A stretch of DNA of 64,000 nt from JAFAMB01 sp963775805 (lineage in GTDB: Bacteria; Verrucomicrobiota; Verrucomicrobiia; Chthoniobacterales; JAFAMB01): positions 2,728,001-2,792,000 of the forward strand of contig CAVZKG010000001.1 in the NCBI GenBank assembly GCA_963775805.1, in the 5' to 3' direction. The notes beneath the pieces were generated by a model. It did no database searches, was not told the origin of the DNA, and was given only the letters and a program-made list of their open reading frames with translations. The translations under genes were made by a program, and so were the position numbers. Positions 26,493-36,404 of this stretch are shown here, piece after piece. Numbering within the stretch: position 1 is the stretch's first letter; each line of letters starts with the position of its first letter.

Positions 26493-28589
26493 ATGTTCTC
26501 TCGCAGTTTTTTGAAGGTTCGAAACCTTCTCAGCGTCAGTTATCTCCATCGAATAGTGCTAGCCCTCCTCGTAGCGCTCGAATTGCTCCTTTTTCTTGTC
26601 TTTTATAATCGCGAGATTGCGTGGTACCCGCCTCTCGGTTTTGATCAGACAGAATACCTGACAGAAGCTTATCAGTTGCAGGAACAGGAGTTTTGGCAGG
26701 GGCCCGGCAAAATTTGGAAAAATTTATGGACTAACACTCACCCAACCGGTGTGGGGCTACCGATTGAGGGAGCAATTTCGGGTATCCTCCTTGGCGGAGT
26801 GAGGCTGCCGCAGTTGGGCGTTTTATTCGTCGCTTTCGTTCTATTGCAGTTATTCGCTTTTACCACCGCGAAGGCACTTTGGCGCAGAACAGGATACGGT
26901 TACATGATCGTAGGGCTCATTCTATGCCAGACAACAGCTTGGTTCTGGGCGGGGGGCCTCTTCGATTTTCGAATGGATTTCTTTGCCTATTGCTTTTACG
27001 GCATCTGGGCCTGCGCAGTCGTTCGGTCCGACCTGTTCCTCAATCGGCAATGGGCCATTTGCTGCGCGGTGATAGGTGCGATTCTCGTCTTAAACCGTTT
27101 CCTGACAATTACATACTTATTGGGCGTCTCTCTCGGAACATTCGCATTACTTGTTATGATATTGGTCGTAAAGCGCGCCGATACCGGGTTTGTCATCCGG
27201 ATGCGCCGACGTCTTGCGAATTTTGGAATTTACTTCGGTCTGTTCACGATCATCGTGGCGCCGTTCCTGATTCGCAACTGGGCCGCTATACGCGAGTATT
27301 ATGTTGTTGGCCACGGGATCAGCGTTGAGAAAGAGATTCGCGCCGCGGAACTCGGAGTTCACGATCTAGCCGGGCATTTGCTTTTCTATCCAATTTCGAT
27401 CGTTCGCGATCATTGGGGTCCAGCTTTTCTTTGCGCCGCTGCGCTCGCGATTCTTGCAGCCGTTTCCCTACGATTGCTGAGGCGGCAAAGAATATCCGAC
27501 GATGGACGGCTCGGTGAAACGCCCGAGAGCACGCTGTTACAAATCCTTTTTCTGCTCGGCGCAATTGCAGGTCCGGTAATTGTGCTGACAATCGACATCT
27601 CGAAATCCGCGGTTGTAGGTGGAATCGTGGGCGGCCCGGCAGCCGTGCTGATCGTATTGATCGCCGCCGTCGTCGGCACAACCCGCAACGAGGCGCCCGC
27701 GTCGCGTGTTCAATTGTTATATCGTGTTAGTGCGGGATTAATTTTCGCGATCGGTCTGTCGAACTACATCGGCCATGCGAGCAGGCACCTCCCGCAATCC
27801 GGCCAGCGCCGGTATTATCGAAGTTTGACCGATCTTAATGAGTCGCTCGTCGAATATGCCGCCGCTCGCGGCTGGAAAGACCCGAAGATCTCTATCGACG
27901 TCATTTCGGGAGATCTCAATGGTGGAACCATCACTATTACCGGTTACGAGCGGTTGCACGAGTTGATCAATTTTCATCCTCTCCTTGCGGGTGACATCGT
28001 CGCTGCCGGTCGCTCGGAAGCGATTTCGTACCTGGCACAAAGCGATTTCGTGATTCTCACAAATCTTCCCAAATCGGGTGTGGATCCCTTTTACGAGGGC
28101 ATCAGCCAGTACTGGGACGATCTCCACGAGTGGGCAGAGAAGAATATGATCATGTCTCGACAAGTGACTCTGGGTGATATGATCGCAACCGTCTATATAC
28201 GCCCAAACCCCGAGGTTCTCGGCATTTCCGGGAACTGGATCACCAGTAATGGACTAACACTTCAAGTGTCGCGCGGCACGTTTCAGCGTTTTCCCAAGAT
28301 CCGACTCTCCGGGATCAGCGATTTTTCCCGACTGCCAAAAACGCCTGCAGTCTCAGCGATAGTCCAGCTGGATTCCGGGCCACAAACCGTGCCGGCATCT
28401 CTAACGCGGGATGGCAACAAATACGAGATTTTGATCGATGTTCCGAAAATGGATCTTTCGCGAACCGACCCCGTGCGTGTCCATATCGGCTTCGACACTT
28501 TTTATGTTCCAAATAAGGTTCGCAAGAACGGCGACACGCGCGAACTGGTAATCCGTGCCCCATCTGAGGTCCGCATGTCTGCGGAATAG
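26493..28589 (+). CDS. GT-C-like multi-spanning membrane protein
   Basis: 698 residues. The first ~440 residues carry about ten hydrophobic segments. The first helix is LALLVALELLLFLVFY, followed by an outside loop WYPPLGFDQTEYLTEAY with an Asp in the position expected for GT-C (ArnT/GT39-like) enzymes that use lipid-linked sugars. WFWAGGLFDFRMDFFAYCFYG is strongly conserved with the paralogue at 51759. The last ~250 residues are soluble and beta-rich. A role in modifying exported glycan is inferred; no exact substrate can be given. No known symbol. Confidence 0.6.
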   Translation: MFSRSFLKVRNLLSVSYLHRIVLALLVALELLLFLVFYNREIAWYPPLGFDQTEYLTEAYQLQEQEFWQGPGKIWKNLWTNTHPTGVGLPIEGAISGILLGGVRLPQLGVLFVAFVLLQLFAFTTAKALWRRTGYGYMIVGLILCQTTAWFWAGGLFDFRMDFFAYCFYGIWACAVVRSDLFLNRQWAICCAVIGAILVLNRFLTITYLLGVSLGTFALLVMILVVKRADTGFVIRMRRRLANFGIYFGLFTIIVAPFLIRNWAAIREYYVVGHGISVEKEIRAAELGVHDLAGHLLFYPISIVRDHWGPAFLCAAALAILAAVSLRLLRRQRISDDGRLGETPESTLLQILFLLGAIAGPVIVLTIDISKSAVVGGIVGGPAAVLIVLIAAVVGTTRNEAPASRVQLLYRVSAGLIFAIGLSNYIGHASRHLPQSGQRRYYRSLTDLNESLVEYAAARGWKDPKISIDVISGDLNGGTITITGYERLHELINFHPLLAGDIVAAGRSEAISYLAQSDFVILTNLPKSGVDPFYEGISQYWDDLHEWAEKNMIMSRQVTLGDMIATVYIRPNPEVLGISGNWITSNGLTLQVSRGTFQRFPKIRLSGISDFSRLPKTPAVSAIVQLDSGPQTVPASLTRDGNKYEILIDVPKMDLSRTDPVRVHIGFDTFYVPNKVRKNGDTRELVIRAPSEVRMSAE

Positions 28590-28663
28590 TTCACCATGGG
28601 CTTCCAGCCTGCCCGTTCCCGACGAAGGATTCACCACGGAGGCATGGAGGACACAGAGAATTG

Positions 28664-29405
28664 AATTAACCACAAGGCGCAGAGGGCACAGAGTTCCGGA
28701 TTTTTTGAGTTGTGCTTTCCGGACTTGGGCGATGTCGCGTTGAACTCGCTTTAGGGACACGGATGCGGGAAACGCCGGAACGTTTGGGGATATAAAAGTA
28801 GAATTGGCTTTCAGCCTGTCTTCGATTGGCGTCTCGCCTATTCATTCCCGGGAAGAGTTCACCACAGAGTCACGGCGTTGCGACCTATCGGACGTCGCTT
28901 TAGCGACGGCGGAAGCCGCAACCACAAGGATGTGGTGCCGGCGTGTGGGAGTGTCGGCGTGTCGGCGAATACGAAGCTAGCTTTGGAACGGCCCGGAACG
29001 AACGATAGGGAATGACCTCAGAATCCTCGCAGAAAAACAAGTTTTCAAACCATTGTAGTACGAAGCGGTATGTCGCGAATGACCCCATCTACGATCGAGC
29101 GATTCATTGCCATCAGTTCCTGAATGGATAAGCCAATCTACCTGGTATTCGCCAACACGCCGACACGCCGACACCGCATCCATTTGGTTGCGGCTCTGCC
29201 TCTGTGATCAACCCTTCCCGGGAATGAACAGGCGAGACGCCAATCGAAGACAGGCTGAAAGCCAATTCTACTTTTAAATCCCCAAACGTTCCGGCGTTTC
29301 CCCGCATCCGTGTCCCTAAAGCGAGTTCAACGCGACATCGCCCAAGTCCGGAAAGCACAACTCAAAAAATCCGGAACTCTGTGCCCTCTGCGCCTTTGTG
29401 GTTAA
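28664..29405. repeat. Large imperfect inverted repeat
   Basis: Left arm about 28664-28978 and right arm about 29141-29405 are reverse complements of each other over most of their length. For example, the left arm has AACCACAAGGCGCAGAGGGC and CAGCCTGTCTTCGATTGGCG. The right arm has GCCCTCTGCGCCTTTGTGG and CGCCAATCGAAGACAGGCTG. The spacer is about 160 bp. The arms contain the CACCACGGAGG / CCACAAGGCGCAGAGG words dispersed in such genomes. It fills the 878-bp gap between the GT-C gene and a convergent epimerase gene. I see no gene in it. Confidence 0.8.
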
Positions 29406-29467
29406 TCCAATCCTCTGTGCCCTCCTTCTTCCTCCGTGTCCTCCTCCGTGTCTCCTACCAGCACGTT

Positions 29468-30535
29468 TCACCTACTTTCGGAGAGCTCCAGCCAATCCGG
29501 GTTCTGTTCGGCGTGATCCGCTATCTCGCTCAAAATGGAAGGCAGCGAACGGCTCGGTTTCCAATCCCATTGAGCCCGGGCGCGAGCCGAATCCAGAACT
29601 AACCATGGAATGTCGAACATTCGTTGCTGTGAATCGGAAACCACTTCATGCGGACCAAAACGTTTTTCACTCCAATAGCTCAGTTCCAGAAGTGACATCG
29701 ACTGATCGATTCCACCGGAGACATTGACGATCCGGCTCTGTTTCGACTCGGAGTTCCGGATCTGTTTTAGAATCAGATCGGCGAGATCATCCGGGTGCAA
29801 CGCATCCCGCACTTGCCATCCTTTTCCACTAAACCCAATGTAACGGAGAGGTTTCCTCGCTCGCCACGCGTGGAGCCAGAAAGAGAAAATTCCCTGTTCC
29901 GCCGTCCCGAATTGTCCCGCGCCAGCCAAAACACCGCACCGGTTAATCCAAACTGGTATTCCGAACGCTTCGCCATATTCCAGTGCCAGAGTCTCCGAAG
30001 CCAATTTGGCGGCTCCGTAAAGTGAAATCGGGGCGCCGGTGCTAAATTCTTCGCAAACACCGGCCTCAGAAAATCCTTTCAACGCAATCTTCGAAAAACA
30101 AGGCACAAACCGCTCCCCATCAACTTGAAGAGGTAACTGGGCCAACGGCTGGATCCCGTAAACCCGGCTCGTGCTCAGAAGAACAAGTCCGGCATTGGAC
30201 CGGCGGCAATACTCCAGGATATTCACCGTCCCATAAAGATTGTGTTCAACGAGCTGGCGGCTGCTCGAACGATTATCGACACCTGCGAGTACACTCGGCA
30301 GCGCGGCGGCATCAATTACCCATTCCGCCGTAGGTAAGCTCTCCAGGTCGCTGGCGGCACGTATATCTCCATGGACAACTCGAATCCCATCAGCCGCCAG
30401 TTGCCGATTCCGTTCGCTGCCGGGCCGGCTCAGATTATCCAGACCGAAAATCTCTGTCTGCGGCAACGCTTTTCGTATTCGTCTAGCAATCGCGCTTCCC
30501 ACAAATCCACAGATCCCGGTAATAAAGATCGTCAC
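29468..30535 (-). CDS. NAD-dependent nucleotide-sugar epimerase/dehydratase (extended SDR)
   Basis: About 355 residues from the GTG at 30535 (VTIFITGICGFVGSAIA). The open frame runs 9 codons further upstream but only from a TTG with no SD. The Rossmann loop is TGICGFVGS, the Asp strand is GLDNLSRPG, the catalytic serine region is LLSTSRVYG and the YxxxK is YGAAK. The C-terminal half has VRDALHPDDLADLI, as in CDP-paratose/UDP-sugar 4-epimerases. The product sugar is unknown. It lies in the polysaccharide locus and is divergent from a GT2 gene. Confidence 0.75.
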   Translation of the reverse strand: MTIFITGICGFVGSAIARRIRKALPQTEIFGLDNLSRPGSERNRQLAADGIRVVHGDIRAASDLESLPTAEWVIDAAALPSVLAGVDNRSSSRQLVEHNLYGTVNILEYCRRSNAGLVLLSTSRVYGIQPLAQLPLQVDGERFVPCFSKIALKGFSEAGVCEEFSTGAPISLYGAAKLASETLALEYGEAFGIPVWINRCGVLAGAGQFGTAEQGIFSFWLHAWRARKPLRYIGFSGKGWQVRDALHPDDLADLILKQIRNSESKQSRIVNVSGGIDQSMSLLELSYWSEKRFGPHEVVSDSQQRMFDIPWLVLDSARARAQWDWKPSRSLPSILSEIADHAEQNPDWLELSESR

Positions 30536-30732
30536 GCAAGAGAGCAAAGCACAAAAGACCAATCCTCAGAATAGAAATTGGATTGGCTACTGGGGAGGCG
30601 CCGCGCCCCCATCACTCACCAAGTCCAAGGGATAGTGTCGGCACCGACGAATAGTCAGCGAATCTGCGCTGCGCGGCAATTTGGCCTCTTTTCTTTGTTC
30701 CTTTGACAATTAGATTGAGAAACTGAACCTCG

Positions 30733-31536
30733 ATGACTCCAGAAAGAAACGCCGCAAAACTCAAGTTCCTAAGCGTGATTGTCCCGGCTCGCGACGAGGA
30801 AGGATGCATCGCATCGACCATCGAGCATCTAACGGTTGAGTTACGACTCCGCGAAGTCCCTCACGAAATAATCGTTGTAGACGACGGAAGCAGCGATCGG
30901 ACCTGGGAAATCATAACGAGCCTCAAAACGAACATTCCAGCTCTCGCGCCGATACAAAATCAGGGTGATCACGGGTTCGGACGGGCGGTCATTTGCGGCC
31001 TGGATCACATGCACGGAGATGCAGCGGTGATCGTGATGGCGGACGAATCCGATGATTGTCGCGATGTTGTACGGTATTGGGAGAATCTGAACGCGGGATG
31101 GGATTGCGTGTTCGGCAGCCGCTTTATCAAAGGAGGGGCAACGATTGATTATCCCTGGACGAAGCTGGTTCTTAATCGGTTAGCCAACAAGTTCCTGCAG
31201 TTTCTTTTCGGCATTGGTTTGAACGATACGACCAATGCATTTAAAGCTTACCGCAAGACCGTGATAGATGGCTGCCGGCCGCTTATTTCTCCGCACTTCA
31301 ATCTCACAGTCGAAATTCCGCTCAAAGCTATCGTCCGCGGATACACCTGGACGACGATCCCCATCACTTGGCGTAACCGGAGAACCGGAGAGGCCAAACT
31401 CAAAATCAAAGAAATGGGAAGCCGCTATCTGTTCATTTGTCTATACGTATGGCTCGAGAAATATTTCAGCCGAGGCGATTACGCCAAGCATTCCCCTCAC
31501 GAAGAGCCACAGATTCCGCAGATGCAGGAAAAGTAA
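30733..31536 (+). CDS. GT2 glycosyltransferase, dolichyl/undecaprenyl-phosphate type
   Basis: 267 residues. FLSVIVPARDEEGCIAS and EIIVVDDGSSDRTW form the nucleotide-binding part. MADESDD is the metal-binding motif, and FGSRFIKGG with RLANKFLQFLFGIGLND matches DPM1-like transferases that load a sugar on a polyprenyl phosphate. There is no C-terminal membrane pair. The last dozen residues (HEEPQIPQMQEK) are encoded by the edge of the adjacent CACAGATT repeat, so the original C terminus has been replaced or extended by repeat DNA. Confidence 0.8.
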   Translation: MTPERNAAKLKFLSVIVPARDEEGCIASTIEHLTVELRLREVPHEIIVVDDGSSDRTWEIITSLKTNIPALAPIQNQGDHGFGRAVICGLDHMHGDAAVIVMADESDDCRDVVRYWENLNAGWDCVFGSRFIKGGATIDYPWTKLVLNRLANKFLQFLFGIGLNDTTNAFKAYRKTVIDGCRPLISPHFNLTVEIPLKAIVRGYTWTTIPITWRNRRTGEAKLKIKEMGSRYLFICLYVWLEKYFSRGDYAKHSPHEEPQIPQMQEK

Positions 31537-32460
31537 GCCACAGATTTCACAGATGCTGATTTGAGCCACAGATTCCACAGATTTACACAGGTTCGAGAGT
31601 GATTCACGGGCGCGCCTCACAGAATCCAGTCTAACCAATACGCGCCGATCTTTCGGTCTTTCCCCGATTTTCCAGCAACGGCCACAGATTTCACAGATGC
31701 TGATTTGAGCCACAGATTCCACAGATTTACACAGATTCGAGAGTGATTCACGGGCGCGCCTCACAGAATCCAGTCTAACCAATACGCGCCGATCTTTCGG
31801 TCTTTCCCCGATTTTCCAGCAACGGCCACAGATTTCACAGATGCTGATTTGAGCCACAGATTCCACAGATTTACACAGATTCGAGAGTGATTCGCGGGCG
31901 CGTGTCACAGAATCCAGTCTAACCAATACGCACCGATCTTTCGGTCTTTCCCCGATTTTCCAGCAACGGCCACAGATTTCACAGATGCTGATTTGAGCCA
32001 CAGATTCCACAGATTTACACAGATTCGAGAGTGATTCACGGGCGCGCCTCACAGAATCCAGTCTAGCCAATACGCGCCGATCTTTCGGTCTTTCCCCGAT
32101 TTTCCAGCAACGGCCACAGATTTCGCAGATGCTGATTTGAGCCACAGATTCCACAGATTTACACAGATTCGAGAGTGATTCACGGGCGCGCCTCACAGAA
32201 TCCAGTCTAACCAATACGCACCGATCTTTCGGTCTTTCCCCGATTTTCCAGCAACGGCCACAGATTTCACAGATGCTGATTTGAGCCACAGATTCCACAG
32301 ATTTACACAGATTCGAGAGTGATTCACGGGCGCGCCTCACAGAATCCAGTCTAGCCAATACGCGCCGATCTTTCGGTCTTTCCCCGATTTTCCAGCAACG
32401 GCCACAGATTTCACAGACGCTGATTTGAGCCACAGATTTCACCGATTTACACAGATTCGG
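31537..32460. repeat. Tandem array, 144-bp unit, six copies plus a partial
   Basis: Units begin at 31537, 31681, 31825, 31969, 32113 and 32257, with a partial seventh from 32401. Each starts GCCACAGATTTCACAGATGC and contains CCACAGATTTACACAGATTC. Copies differ at only a few positions. The period is a multiple of three, so a long spurious minus-strand frame of 48-residue repeats stays open; I do not call it a gene. It lies directly after the stop of the GT2 gene. Confidence 0.95.
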
Positions 32461-32508
32461 GTGTGATCGAGGTACCCGCGTACCTGATCACAAATGTCGA
32501 GCAATAGC

Positions 32509-33712
32509 CCAACCGAATCTTCCGTCCCAGTCTCACAATCTGTGTTAATCGGTGTAATCTGTGGCTTTCACTTCTTCAATCTGCGGCGGCTCAGTCTTCA
32601 ATCTGCGCAATCTGTGGCCGCTCGTTCCTGGTGGTGCCGACAGGGGGCGAACATCACAAAACCTTCCAATCGCATCGTCCGTCCCGGTTCTGAATCTGTG
32701 TTAATCGGTGTAATCTGTGGCTTTCCCCTCTTCAATCTGTGGCCACTCAGTCTTCAATCTGCGCAATCTGTGGCCGCTCGTTCCTGGTGATGCCGAAGGA
32801 GTGCGAACTTCACAAAACCGTCCAACCGAATCTTCCGTCCCAGTCTCACAATCTGTGTTAATCGGTGTAATCTGTGGCTTTCACTTCTTCAATCTGCGGC
32901 GGCTCAGTCTTCAATCTGCGCAATCTGTGGCCGCTCGTTCCTGGTGGTGCCGACAGGGGGCGAACATCACAAAACCTTCCAATCGCATCGTCCGTCCCAG
33001 TCTCACAATCTGTGTTAATCGGTGTAATCTGTGGCTTTCCCCTCTTCAATCTGTGGCCGCTCAGTCTTCAATCTGCGCAATCTGTGGCCGCTCGTTCCTG
33101 GTGATGCCGAAGGAGTGCGAACTTCACAAAACCGTCCAACCGAATCTTCCGTCCCAGTCTCACAATCTGTGTTAATCGGTGTAATCTGTGGCTTTCCCTT
33201 CTTCAATCTGTGGCCACTCAGTCTTCAATCTGCGCAATCTGTGGCCGCTCGTTCCTGGTGATGCCGAAGGAGTGCGAACTTCACAAAACCGTCCAACCGA
33301 ATCTTCCGTCCCAGTCTCACAATCTGTGTTAATCGGTGTAATCTGTGGCTTTCCCCTCTTCAATCTGTGGCCGCTCAGTCTTTAATCTGCGCAATCTGTG
33401 GCCGCTCGTTCCTGGTGATGCCGAAGGAGTGCGAACTTCACAAAACCGTCCAACCGAATCTTCCGTCCCAGTCTCACAATCTGTGTTAATCGGTGTAATC
33501 TGTGGCTTTCCCCTCTTCAATCTGTGCCGCTCAGTCTTTAATCTGCGCAATCTGTGGCCGCTCGTTCCTGGTGATGCCGAAGGAGTGCGAACTTCACAAA
33601 ACCGTCCAACCGAATCTTCCGTCCCAGTCTCACAATCTGTGTTAATCGGTGTAATCTGTGGCTTTCCCCTCTTCAATCTGTGGCCGCCCTTCTCAATCCG
33701 TGAAATCTGTGG
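32509..33712. repeat. Tandem array, 157-bp unit, about seven copies plus a partial
   Basis: The unit contains ATCTGTGTTAATCGGTGTAA, TCTGTGGCTTTC and TCAATCTGCGCAATCTGTGG, with the word AATCTGTG in the opposite sense to the 144-bp array. Equivalent points recur at 32560, 32717, 32874, 33031, 33188, 33345 and 33502. Two variants alternate, one with GTGGTGCCGACAGGGGGCG (32560, 32874) and one with GATGCCGAAGGAGTGCG (the others). The copy at 33502 lacks one base. The array ends two bases from the stop of the convergent epimerase gene. Confidence 0.95.
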
Positions 33713-34762
33713 CTACGCCCTATTTGAGAGGGATTGATGGATCTCTTCAAAGGTGGTCTTCAAATCTTTCGTAATATCCCAATCTGGATAGTCCGCTTTC
33801 ATCCGCGACAGATCGGAGATGTAGCAGATATGATCTCCTTTGCGATTTTGGTCACTGTATTCGTACGACATCTTGATTCCCGAAATCTCCTGAATGAGAG
33901 AGAACGCCTCCAGAATCGAAACGGAATTGTTACGTCCACCGCCAATGTTATACACCACTCCCGAACGTGGGCTTTGAACGAACTGATTCATAAACTGAAC
34001 AACATCGTACGAATGAATATTGTCCCGGACCTGTTTCCCTCCGTATCCGAAAATCTTATAGATCTTCCGCTCCAGGTTGCATCGAATCAAATAGCTTAAG
34101 AAACCGTGAAGTTCCACCCCGGAATGGTTCGGCCCGGTCAGGCAGCCGCCGCGAAGACAACAGGTTGGCATTTTGAAATAGCGACCATACTCCTGGACCA
34201 TAATGTCTGCCGCAACCTTCGAAGCGCCGAACACAGAGTGCATCGATTGATCGATCGGAAATGTCTCCTTGATTCCGTCCGCATATTCCGGGTCCGTGTA
34301 ATCCCATCGCAACTCTTTCTCCACTAGTTTCAGGCGATTAGGCGCATCGCCATAAACCTTGTTCGTCGACATATGAATAAAGGGCGATTCCGGACAACCA
34401 TTTCGGGCCGCTTCCAGCAGATTCAGTGTCCCAACCGCGTTCACGTCGAAGTCATCGAACGGGCGTGATGCAGCCAGGTCGTGACTCGGCTGCGCTGCTG
34501 TATGGATAACTGCATCCGGCGCGATCTCCCGAACCGTGTCGATCACTCGTTGCCGGTCGCGAATATCCACTTCGCTGTGCTGGAACCCAGGGAACTCCTG
34601 CTCAAGTCGCTTTCGGTTCCAGGAAGTGTCCCCCTGGGGTCCAAAAAAGTCCCGGCGCATATTGTTGTCGAGGCCGTAGACCGCCCACCCTTGGGTTGAA
34701 AAGAATGCGACAACTTCGCTTCCGATCAGCCCACTCGAGCCGGTAACCAGACATTTTTTCAC
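33713..34762 (-). CDS. NAD-dependent epimerase, CDP-paratose 2-epimerase-like
   Basis: 349 residues. The N terminus CLVTGSSGLIGSEVV is the NAD loop. GLDNNMRRDFFGPQGDTSWN is a signature I associate with the CDP-paratose/tyvelose 2-epimerase group. HTAAQPSHD, MSTNKVYGD and the YxxxK-like FGASKVAAD follow, and KQVRDNIHSYDVV closes the substrate region. The activity is therefore probably epimerisation of a nucleotide-linked deoxysugar, but the exact substrate is uncertain. Its 3' end touches the 157-bp repeat array. Confidence 0.75.
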   Translation of the reverse strand: MKKCLVTGSSGLIGSEVVAFFSTQGWAVYGLDNNMRRDFFGPQGDTSWNRKRLEQEFPGFQHSEVDIRDRQRVIDTVREIAPDAVIHTAAQPSHDLAASRPFDDFDVNAVGTLNLLEAARNGCPESPFIHMSTNKVYGDAPNRLKLVEKELRWDYTDPEYADGIKETFPIDQSMHSVFGASKVAADIMVQEYGRYFKMPTCCLRGGCLTGPNHSGVELHGFLSYLIRCNLERKIYKIFGYGGKQVRDNIHSYDVVQFMNQFVQSPRSGVVYNIGGGRNNSVSILEAFSLIQEISGIKMSYEYSDQNRKGDHICYISDLSRMKADYPDWDITKDLKTTFEEIHQSLSNRA

Positions 34763-34994
34763 TCTCCAGGTGATTCGGTAATCCTCACGAACGCGTCAAG
34801 TCGCAAAGCGAGTTGTACCAAGAAGTCACTAGATCCGTGCGTTTGTCCGTTTCCTGTAATGCCGCGGACTCTTGAATGCCGGAACCGACGCGTTTTGGTC
34901 AAAAATCAATATCGAAAGGTAAGAATTGTTGTTTTAGGGCTTGACTCTGAATTCCGTCGAGGCTCGCATACCAGCCTGCAAATCCATGTAAATT

Positions 34995-36269
34995 ATGAAA
35001 ATCCCGGTAATTCAACGCAGTGCGCCCATCGTTACGCTGTTATTTCTACTGTTTGCGTCAATCGCTGCAGCCCAGAACAGCACGAGCGTCACTCTCGAAT
35101 GGAATGCGAGCGCCGGACCCGGGGTTGTCGGTTATTATCTTAAGTACGGTACCTCAAGTGGGAACTATACCGTTGTGCAGAATATTGGAAACACGACCAC
35201 CGCCGTCGTTCAAAGCCTGGCGTACCAACAAACCTACTATTTTGTCGTGACCGCGTATAACTCCGCCGGCACCCAAAGTTTGCCGTCGAATCAGATTTCT
35301 TACTCAACAGGGCCCGCCCCGTCGTCCGGCACAGGAGCCGCGCCAATTCTTACAAGTTTTCTAAACTACTCGGGCGATTTTAGCGGAAACGGTAAGCAGG
35401 ACATCCTCTGGCGAAACACACAGACAGGCGAAGTCCGGATTTGGTATATGGACGGTTCGACCATACTTTCAAACGACCACGTTGCGACCGTAGGCCTCGA
35501 TTGGCAAATCATTGGAACCGGTGATTTCACTGGGAACGGCATCAGCGATATTGTTTGGGAGAACACCGTTACCGGAAGCATCGCCATCTGGATAATGAAT
35601 GGGGATAGTATTGTCTACGAATACCAGCAACCTTCTCCAGGACTCCAATGGTCAATAACCGGGATTGCAGACCTCGACAACACTGGTCTCGCAGACATTC
35701 TGTGGCGCAATGAACTCACAGGGGCGGTGCAAGTTTGGTGGAGCGTCGGCCCTCTAAAATTTTCCAGTGAATACATCGCCACTGTCGGTCTCGATTGGAA
35801 CCTGATCGGTACCGCAGATCTTATTGGCAATGGCTTCCCAGAACTGATCTGGCGGAATCAGAACTCCGGCGAAATTCGCGCCTGGCAGCTCAGTGGTGGG
35901 GCCTTGATTGCGAATGTGAGCTTGGCCGTCGTACCACTCAATTGGCAGATCGTCGGGTTCGGGAATTTCAACGGTGATGGTCGAGAAGATATTCTGTGGC
36001 GAAACATCACGAATGGCGCCGTGACCGTCTGGATCATGAATGGGTTTGCAGCAGTAGACGAATGGGATGAGGGGACCGTGCCTTTAGCTTGGCAAGTTGA
36101 CGCTGCACCGAGCCTTTACGGAACCGGAGTGAGCAGCATTTTGTGGTCGAACACGGCTACAGGTCAACAGATTATCTGGGGCACCAACGGCGGCTCTCTC
36201 TCCGGAGATACCCAGATTGGGGTGGCAAATCTGAATTGGACTGTACAGCCCGCAGCGGCTCAACAGTAG
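34995..36269 (+). CDS. Secreted FN3 + six-repeat FG-GAP/VCBS-like protein
   Basis: 424 residues. A signal peptide covers about 1-26 (LLFLLFASIAAAQ). One fibronectin type III domain (about 28-108) has SVTLEWNAS, GYYLKYGTSSG and YYFVVTAYNSAG. A C-terminal ~300-residue domain follows with six repeats of the type GDFxGxGxxDILWRNxxTGxVxIW, probably a propeller. The same domain, highly similar in DNA too, is fused to other N-terminal parts at 37015 and 39055. The product is extracellular. The role may be adhesion or carbohydrate binding. Confidence 0.8.
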   Translation: MKIPVIQRSAPIVTLLFLLFASIAAAQNSTSVTLEWNASAGPGVVGYYLKYGTSSGNYTVVQNIGNTTTAVVQSLAYQQTYYFVVTAYNSAGTQSLPSNQISYSTGPAPSSGTGAAPILTSFLNYSGDFSGNGKQDILWRNTQTGEVRIWYMDGSTILSNDHVATVGLDWQIIGTGDFTGNGISDIVWENTVTGSIAIWIMNGDSIVYEYQQPSPGLQWSITGIADLDNTGLADILWRNELTGAVQVWWSVGPLKFSSEYIATVGLDWNLIGTADLIGNGFPELIWRNQNSGEIRAWQLSGGALIANVSLAVVPLNWQIVGFGNFNGDGREDILWRNITNGAVTVWIMNGFAAVDEWDEGTVPLAWQVDAAPSLYGTGVSSILWSNTATGQQIIWGTNGGSLSGDTQIGVANLNWTVQPAAAQQ

Positions 36270-36280
36270 AGGCCGAGGGC

Positions 36281-36340
36281 CTAGATTGTCACAATTTAAG
36301 TCCCCTCTTTTCTTGCGTCCTGTGCGAACATTAATCGGTT
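36281..36340 (-). pseudogene. Relic resembling the 3' end of the transaldolase-like gene
   Basis: Just after the stop of the FN3 gene the sequence TTGTCACAATTTAAG...CTTGCGTCCTGTGCGAACATT matches, with small indels, the bases that encode the last ~17 residues (MFAQDAEKAGFKL) of the transaldolase-like gene at 41711-42430. It is too short to be a gene and is best read as material carried along in a duplication. Confidence 0.65.
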
Positions 36341-36404
36341 CGATCTTGACGGTAAAGCCGAGAACACTTGCGAATACAAAAGAAAGCAGATACGGGTTTG
36401 GAAA

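Noticed and set aside
31441..32442. A 333-residue minus-strand open frame made of 48-residue repeats
   Set aside because: It is the translation of the 144-bp tandem array and the 3' part of the GT2 gene; the period is divisible by three, which keeps it open. No start signal or domain.
32494..33737. Regular repeats that could suggest a CRISPR array
   Set aside because: Units of 144 and 157 bp are near identical over their whole length, with no alternating unique spacers and no cas genes.
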